Shown here one piece after another: positions 60,759-64,000 of a stretch of DNA of 64,000 nt. Every line of letters starts with the position of its first letter. The stretch's first letter is position 1. The notes below the pieces were generated by a model. It did not search any database. It saw nothing but the letters and a program-made list of their open reading frames with translations, and had not been told where the DNA came from. Source of the DNA: Serratia odorifera (GTDB taxonomy: Bacteria > Pseudomonadota > Gammaproteobacteria > Enterobacterales > Enterobacteriaceae); assembly GCF_900635445.1 (NCBI RefSeq), contig NZ_LR134117.1, forward strand, positions 1 through 64,000, in the 5' to 3' direction. The translations under genes and the position numbers were made by a program.

Positions 60759-61586
60759 TTATTTCATTCGGTTTTTGAATTCATCCGCAATCAACCATAA
60801 CGCACGGTTCAGTTTTATATCGCCATCGATACCGTTGACCGCACGTGTCCGGGTATTTTTCCCGGTAGCGCTTTTACCCGGCAATCCACCTTTAATCATG
60901 TTCTCCTGAACGCGCTGGAATGTCGTCCATAAATCGTTGTCGTAATCCTCACGCCGACGCGGCCGCAAAACCTGTGACGCCGTAATCGGTGATTTATCTT
61001 CATATTCGTAGCGGTAACTTAAGGCCGCCCGCGCAAATAATTCCTGATCGCGTTCGGTAAGTGAAATACATTTCATGGTATCGAGGTCATTATCAACGCG
61101 GTCAAATATACCGAGCACTTCATAAGCCCCTTCGATCACCTGCCCTATTACGTCTCCTTTATGCGGCACACGAACATCACCGAACGATTGACCGAATACC
61201 ATACCGTTGGCACAGACATAACGGAACATGCCGGGGATCATTTGGTAACTGCTGCTCCCGTCGTGGCTATTCAACAATACGATTTCCGGCACCTCTTTAT
61301 TGCCGGAAACAATCATATTTTCACGACGTAGCCGCAGCATGTGTTTGGTATGGCCGCGTTTGCTTTCATCCCTAACGCGAGTCTGGCAGGCATAAAAGGG
61401 TTGGAATCCTTCCTCCCGCAATTTATCCAGCAATGCGATGGTGGGAATATAGGTATATTTGTCGCTGCGCGAATCGTGTTTATCCTCAGAAAAAACACTC
61501 GGTACCACGTGCATTAATTCGTCGTTGGTTAACGGGCGATCTTTACGGATGGCATTATAACGGCCAAAACGGGAAGCTAAACGCAT
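60759..61586 (-). CDS. DUF932 (YfjQ/YubP-like) protein
   Basis: A 275-residue protein starting MRLASRFGRYNAIRKDRPLT with AAGGAGAATATC before the ATG. Family features: TNDELMHVVPSVFSEDKHDS then RSDKYTYIPTIALLDKLREE, MLRLRRENMI, LLNSHDGSSSYQMIPGMFRY and VCANGMVFGQSFGDVRVPHK. DUF932 proteins are usual in plasmid leading regions and prophages (F yubP, E. coli yfjQ/yeeP context) and are thought to act in early establishment; the activity is unknown. Intact. Confidence 0.88.
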   Translation of the reverse strand: MRLASRFGRYNAIRKDRPLTNDELMHVVPSVFSEDKHDSRSDKYTYIPTIALLDKLREEGFQPFYACQTRVRDESKRGHTKHMLRLRRENMIVSGNKEVPEIVLLNSHDGSSSYQMIPGMFRYVCANGMVFGQSFGDVRVPHKGDVIGQVIEGAYEVLGIFDRVDNDLDTMKCISLTERDQELFARAALSYRYEYEDKSPITASQVLRPRRREDYDNDLWTTFQRVQENMIKGGLPGKSATGKNTRTRAVNGIDGDIKLNRALWLIADEFKNRMK

Positions 61587-61643
61587 GATATTCTCCTTTC
61601 TGTTTACGTGATGCCGGGCAATGTCTATTTGACCGGCAATGAA

Positions 61644-62015
61644 TTAACGGTATGAGTGGTTGATAGCCAGCTGAAGTTGAAGCCGATAACGCGCATGTTC
61701 CCAGGCAGCGACACCGCTCTCACCAAAATACTCACCGGCCAGACGCTGCGCCTTAATCCAATGTTGCGCGACGGCATAAACAATTTTCGGTTTATCGGGG
61801 GGCGTGTTATCGACGCCGTTAAAAACCACCCGATCCGTCATCGTGTTAAAAATTTCATACAGCGATTGCGCAAGCTCATCAGACGACAAACACACGCCGT
61901 GCAATTCCTCCATAAATTCCAGTTGGCGGATCATGATGCTTTCCGCGTCGGGGTATTTTCCTGCCCATCGTTTGGAAGATTCTTTGGTGGCGGTGTTGAC
62001 GTTTTGCGTGTTCAT
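61644..62015 (-). CDS. Unknown leading-region protein (123 aa)
   Basis: Starts MNTQNVNTATKESSKRWAGK with GAGGAGCACAAGC before the ATG. It is hydrophilic and mostly helical, with EFMEELHGVCLSSDELAQSL and a C-terminal GESGVAAWEHARYRLQLQLA. No catalytic motif seen. It is the first gene after the long non-coding stretch 62016-62655 and likely shares a transcript with the DUF932 gene. No family recognised. Confidence 0.6.
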   Translation of the reverse strand: MNTQNVNTATKESSKRWAGKYPDAESIMIRQLEFMEELHGVCLSSDELAQSLYEIFNTMTDRVVFNGVDNTPPDKPKIVYAVAQHWIKAQRLAGEYFGESGVAAWEHARYRLQLQLAINHSYR

Positions 62016-62655
62016 CCTGCTTGTGCTCCTCTCTGGTGGTTATTCCATCGTTCGGTGAGTTCCCTGGCGGCAAAGGGCGAAGGAGCAACGGCGTAAGGAG
62101 ACCCGCAAGGGGCGAAGCGAAAAGTTTTTACCTGGAAAAAGTTTTCGGTGAAGTGCATTTCACCCCTTGCGGGGCGACTCGGCGGTGCTACGAACAGCCC
62201 TCCGCCGGGGAACGGCCGTCCGATGGCTCACCGGAACGACCGCGAGGATGAACGCGTCCGACACGGCAACCAGCCGTGGCGTTCTTAACGATCGCCGGCC
62301 AGCCGGTGAACAGTGAAAAGCGGCGCCGGCACTGCCGGCTGCAAGCGTATGCTGTTGAGGTTGGCTTTCAGACCCTAGCCCTGGGCCCGAAACCGCGTGC
62401 GGGTTCGGCGAGACTTGGCGGTCGCACGCGAACGGCTAGTCGAGTGGGGGCTGATGGCGGGACGCTTGCGGCCGGCCACCGCAGGAAGCTCAAAGCCTTT
62501 GGGTGTTTTTTCTTGTGCCTGGTCTACTGCAGGAGAAAGGACATGCCGACAAAAACACCACCGCCGGCGCAACACATCGAGGAAGGAAGGTCGGGAATGC
62601 AACACTGACCGGGAAAAGGAAAAAAGAGCGGTGCCGCAGGCGCCGTTCTCTGTTC
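62016..62655. other. GC-rich non-coding stretch of the leading region
   Basis: About 640 bases with no convincing gene; the frames that span it on both strands are rich in Arg and Pro and lack family resemblance. It contains several short inverted repeats and the long-arm hairpin at 62102-62173. Such structured non-coding DNA upstream of leftward leading genes is where F-type plasmids keep single-stranded promoters (Frpo). Confidence 0.55.
62102..62173 (-). promoter_or_regulatory. Candidate single-strand-type promoter (Frpo-like) hairpin
   Basis: CCCGCAAGGGG (62102-62112) pairs with CCCCTTGCGGG (62163-62173), an 11-bp perfect stem. Between them is a near-palindromic AAAAGTTTTT/GAAAAAGTTTT segment (62120-62146) and a 6-bp hairpin GGTGAA/TTCACC (62147-62164 area). 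It lies about 90 bases before the first leftward gene. Frpo promoters of F work by folding of the transferred strand; the transferred strand here is the template for the minus-strand genes. Function inferred from place and structure. Confidence 0.4.
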
Positions 62656-62883
62656 CTATTCCGCCTTTTGCTCTTCGGCGCTGACCGGAGCCACTTTCAC
62701 CCACAACAACGCAGCACAGCGTTCAAAGGTCGAAATGTTCCTCCTGTCGTAACAGTAGGAATACCAGAACGGCGCGCCCTCCTCCTGTTCCAGGCCGCAC
62801 ACGGTCTCAGCATCAAACACCCAGCGGTTCCCGCGCCAATCGGTAAATTCGCCCGGTAACGGCAGCGTGTCGTTTTCTATCAT
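62656..62883 (-). CDS. Unknown small protein (75 aa)
   Basis: Starts MIENDTLPLPGEFTDWRGNR and contains VFDAETVCGLEQEEGAPFWY and SYCYDRRNISTF. Acidic, with three cysteines and several aromatic residues; no membrane segment. It is 37 bases after the methylase-like gene and in the same direction. I do not recognise it; small proteins next to this methylase gene are common in enterobacterial plasmids. Confidence 0.55.
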   Translation of the reverse strand: MIENDTLPLPGEFTDWRGNRWVFDAETVCGLEQEEGAPFWYSYCYDRRNISTFERCAALLWVKVAPVSAEEQKAE

Positions 62884-62920
62884 GCGGTATCGGGCAGGGT
62901 CGCCCTGCCCGCCTCGATTG

Positions 62921-63718
62921 TTAGCGATACATCGGCCAGCGCGTGGACGTCACGCGATACCAAAACGGCGTATACATCTCGCGCTGATACTTCAGTGTCA
63001 GGCTGTTGCCGATCACCACTCGCGCCGGGATACCCAATAGAGACAGCTGGATGTAACACATCCGCGCCGCCACCGGATCAATGTCTACACAGTCGGCGCG
63101 TAGCTGCGTTTGCGGGTTATAGCCCCGCGCCAGCATAATTTTGGCAAACGCGATCACCATCCCGCCCGCGCCGCAGGTCGGTTCGGACAGCGTGATATAC
63201 GGCTCACTTTCCAACGCCGCCAGCCGATCACCTGCCACCAGTCCCGCCATCAGCTCGGAGAGATGAAACGGCGTGAAAAACTGGCCGATGTTGTCGCTGC
63301 CCAACTCGAGTTCCATAAACAGCGAACCGAGAAAGTCCCCCATGTCATGATCCAGCCCAATGACCAGCCACGAGTACAGCTCCGCCATGCGCTGCGCGTC
63401 AGCTTTTTCATAGCGCTGGATAGTGGCCATATACTCCGCCTCGATCAGTGGCGACTTTAACAACAGATTTTCCAGCGCGCAGGCAGTCAGCTTTACGAAA
63501 TCGCTGAACACCTCGTAGCGATGGTGATAACGTGCTGTTTCGCGGAACGTGGACAAGAATACCTTACGCGGATCATCGCCGGTGATTATCCGTTTCCGGG
63601 CAGGTACATGTACGGCGGGTTTGGATTGTTCTACTGCATCAGCCCTGACGTTATTTTCCGCCGGGCGTAATGCATTGACGGGCACGGAAAACAGGGCATC
63701 AAAAGAGAGTTGTGACAT
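62921..63718 (-). CDS. N6-adenine DNA methylase-like protein lacking the NPPY motif
   Basis: A 265-residue protein starting MSQLSFDALFSVPVNALRPA, with CCCGGAGG before the ATG. It has the HsdM-type start of the catalytic domain (NIGQFFTPFHLSELMAGLVA) and the AdoMet motif LSEPTCGAGGMVIAFAKIML, then ADCVDIDPVAARMCYIQLSL and VIGNSLTLKYQREMYTPFWY. In true N6-adenine methylases an NPPY/F follows the GNSL segment; here the protein ends shortly after with none. So it may bind AdoMet but is unlikely to methylate adenine as such. Typical of plasmid leading regions. Confidence 0.8.
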   Translation of the reverse strand: MSQLSFDALFSVPVNALRPAENNVRADAVEQSKPAVHVPARKRIITGDDPRKVFLSTFRETARYHHRYEVFSDFVKLTACALENLLLKSPLIEAEYMATIQRYEKADAQRMAELYSWLVIGLDHDMGDFLGSLFMELELGSDNIGQFFTPFHLSELMAGLVAGDRLAALESEPYITLSEPTCGAGGMVIAFAKIMLARGYNPQTQLRADCVDIDPVAARMCYIQLSLLGIPARVVIGNSLTLKYQREMYTPFWYRVTSTRWPMYR

Positions 63719-63775
63719 CAATTAACCTCCGGGTCAGTGAATAGCCGCCCCGAAAATCCGGGACGGCTCGCGTTA

Positions 63776-63991
63776 TCAGGCCATTGCCCGCGTTAACTCC
63801 AGCGCACGCAGAACGTGCCCCCATTCACTGCCCCGCATCGACGGCACCCGCACCGATTTGCCTTTGCGGACACATCCGGCGATGTGACGCCCGAACGACC
63901 GCAAATCCGGATCGACGTCAGCGGCCGCAATATCGCCACGCGCGATCCGCTGCTGGCGTTTGACCGCCTCATCCTGTTCGGCCCAACTGCT
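63776..63991 (-). CDS. C-terminal part of an unknown small protein at the right edge
   Basis: Open from a stop at 63992-63994 to a stop at 63776, about 71 residues reading SSWAEQDEAVKRQQRIARGD and VRKGKSVRVPSMRGSEWGHV then LRALELTRAMA. Codon use is like its neighbours, but there is no start codon near its 5' end, so the gene is either 5'-truncated or starts beyond a break close to the window edge. Charged and helical; no family recognised. Confidence 0.45.
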   Translation of the reverse strand, partial: SSWAEQDEAVKRQQRIARGDIAAADVDPDLRSFGRHIAGCVRKGKSVRVPSMRGSEWGHVLRALELTRAMA

Positions 63992-64000
63992 TTACATAGG

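Noticed and set aside
1..64000. tRNA, rRNA or replication-initiation genes
   Set aside because: None recognised on reading; absence of a rep gene means the replicon type cannot be assigned from this window.

Overview
The window reads as part of a large conjugative plasmid (or an integrated plasmid) from an enterobacterium. Three things support this: a complete F-type mating system with close relatives of nearly every F tra/trb protein, an IS2-family element almost identical in layout to that of E. coli, and an F-like oriT. A contractile injection system related to the Serratia antifeeding prophage (Afp) and the Photorhabdus virulence cassettes (PVC), plus a CNF-like toxin, suggests an insect-associated or pathogenic lineage such as Serratia, Sodalis, Yersinia or Photorhabdus relatives. 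The genus is inference only.

Layout. Bases 1-13141 (minus strand) hold an extracellular contractile injection system (eCIS) operon in canonical order: tube (afp1), three sheath genes (afp2-4), second tube (afp5), afp6, afp7 (baseplate hub), afp8 (VgrG-like spike), afp9 (gp25-like), afp10 (tip), afp11 (wedge), and the start of afp12, which runs off the left edge. afp1-6 and afp10 are open; afp7, 8, 9 and 11 are broken by many small indels. Upstream lie a LuxR-type response regulator (13329-13931) and two copies of a hairpin plus GCGGTAGC element at 14844 and 15079, which resemble the ops/JUMPStart sites used by RfaH-family antiterminators. Bases 15171-22505 are a mobile-element patchwork: an IS256-family element that has cut the end of a FimB/FimE-like tyrosine recombinase, an intact IS2 copy with a 5-bp target duplication, two IS91-family remnants, and between the latter a toxin fragment and a CNF-type deamidase gene whose catalytic Cys/His pair is intact.

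Bases 22506-55662 (minus strand) are the F-like transfer operon, read right to left: traA, L, E, K, B, four small genes, V, one small gene, C, trbI, a DsbA-like gene, one small gene, W, one small gene, U, trbC, N, F, one small gene, trbB, one membrane gene, H, G, a traS-position gene, a small gene, D, and I, followed by a nuclease, traX and small genes. A VapBC toxin-antitoxin pair and a second, short relaxase domain sit between traD and traI. traV, trbC and traG contain frameshifts.

Bases 56045-59590 occupy the place where F carries traJ/traY. Here there is an AT-rich block with queC, a YhhQ-type queuosine-precursor transporter, an S24/Cro-CI-type repressor and an XRE regulator, then traM and an F-like oriT with a recognisable nic site (59491-59520). 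From 59606 to the right edge is the leading region: an orf169-type lytic transglycosylase, a dense hairpin cluster, a DUF932 (YfjQ/YubP-like) protein, small unknown proteins and a methylase-like protein that lacks the NPPY motif.

The plasmid therefore combines self-transfer with a (perhaps decaying) toxin-injection machine. Because nearly all disruptions are single-base indels, some in homopolymers, sequencing error and real decay cannot be separated from this sequence alone.
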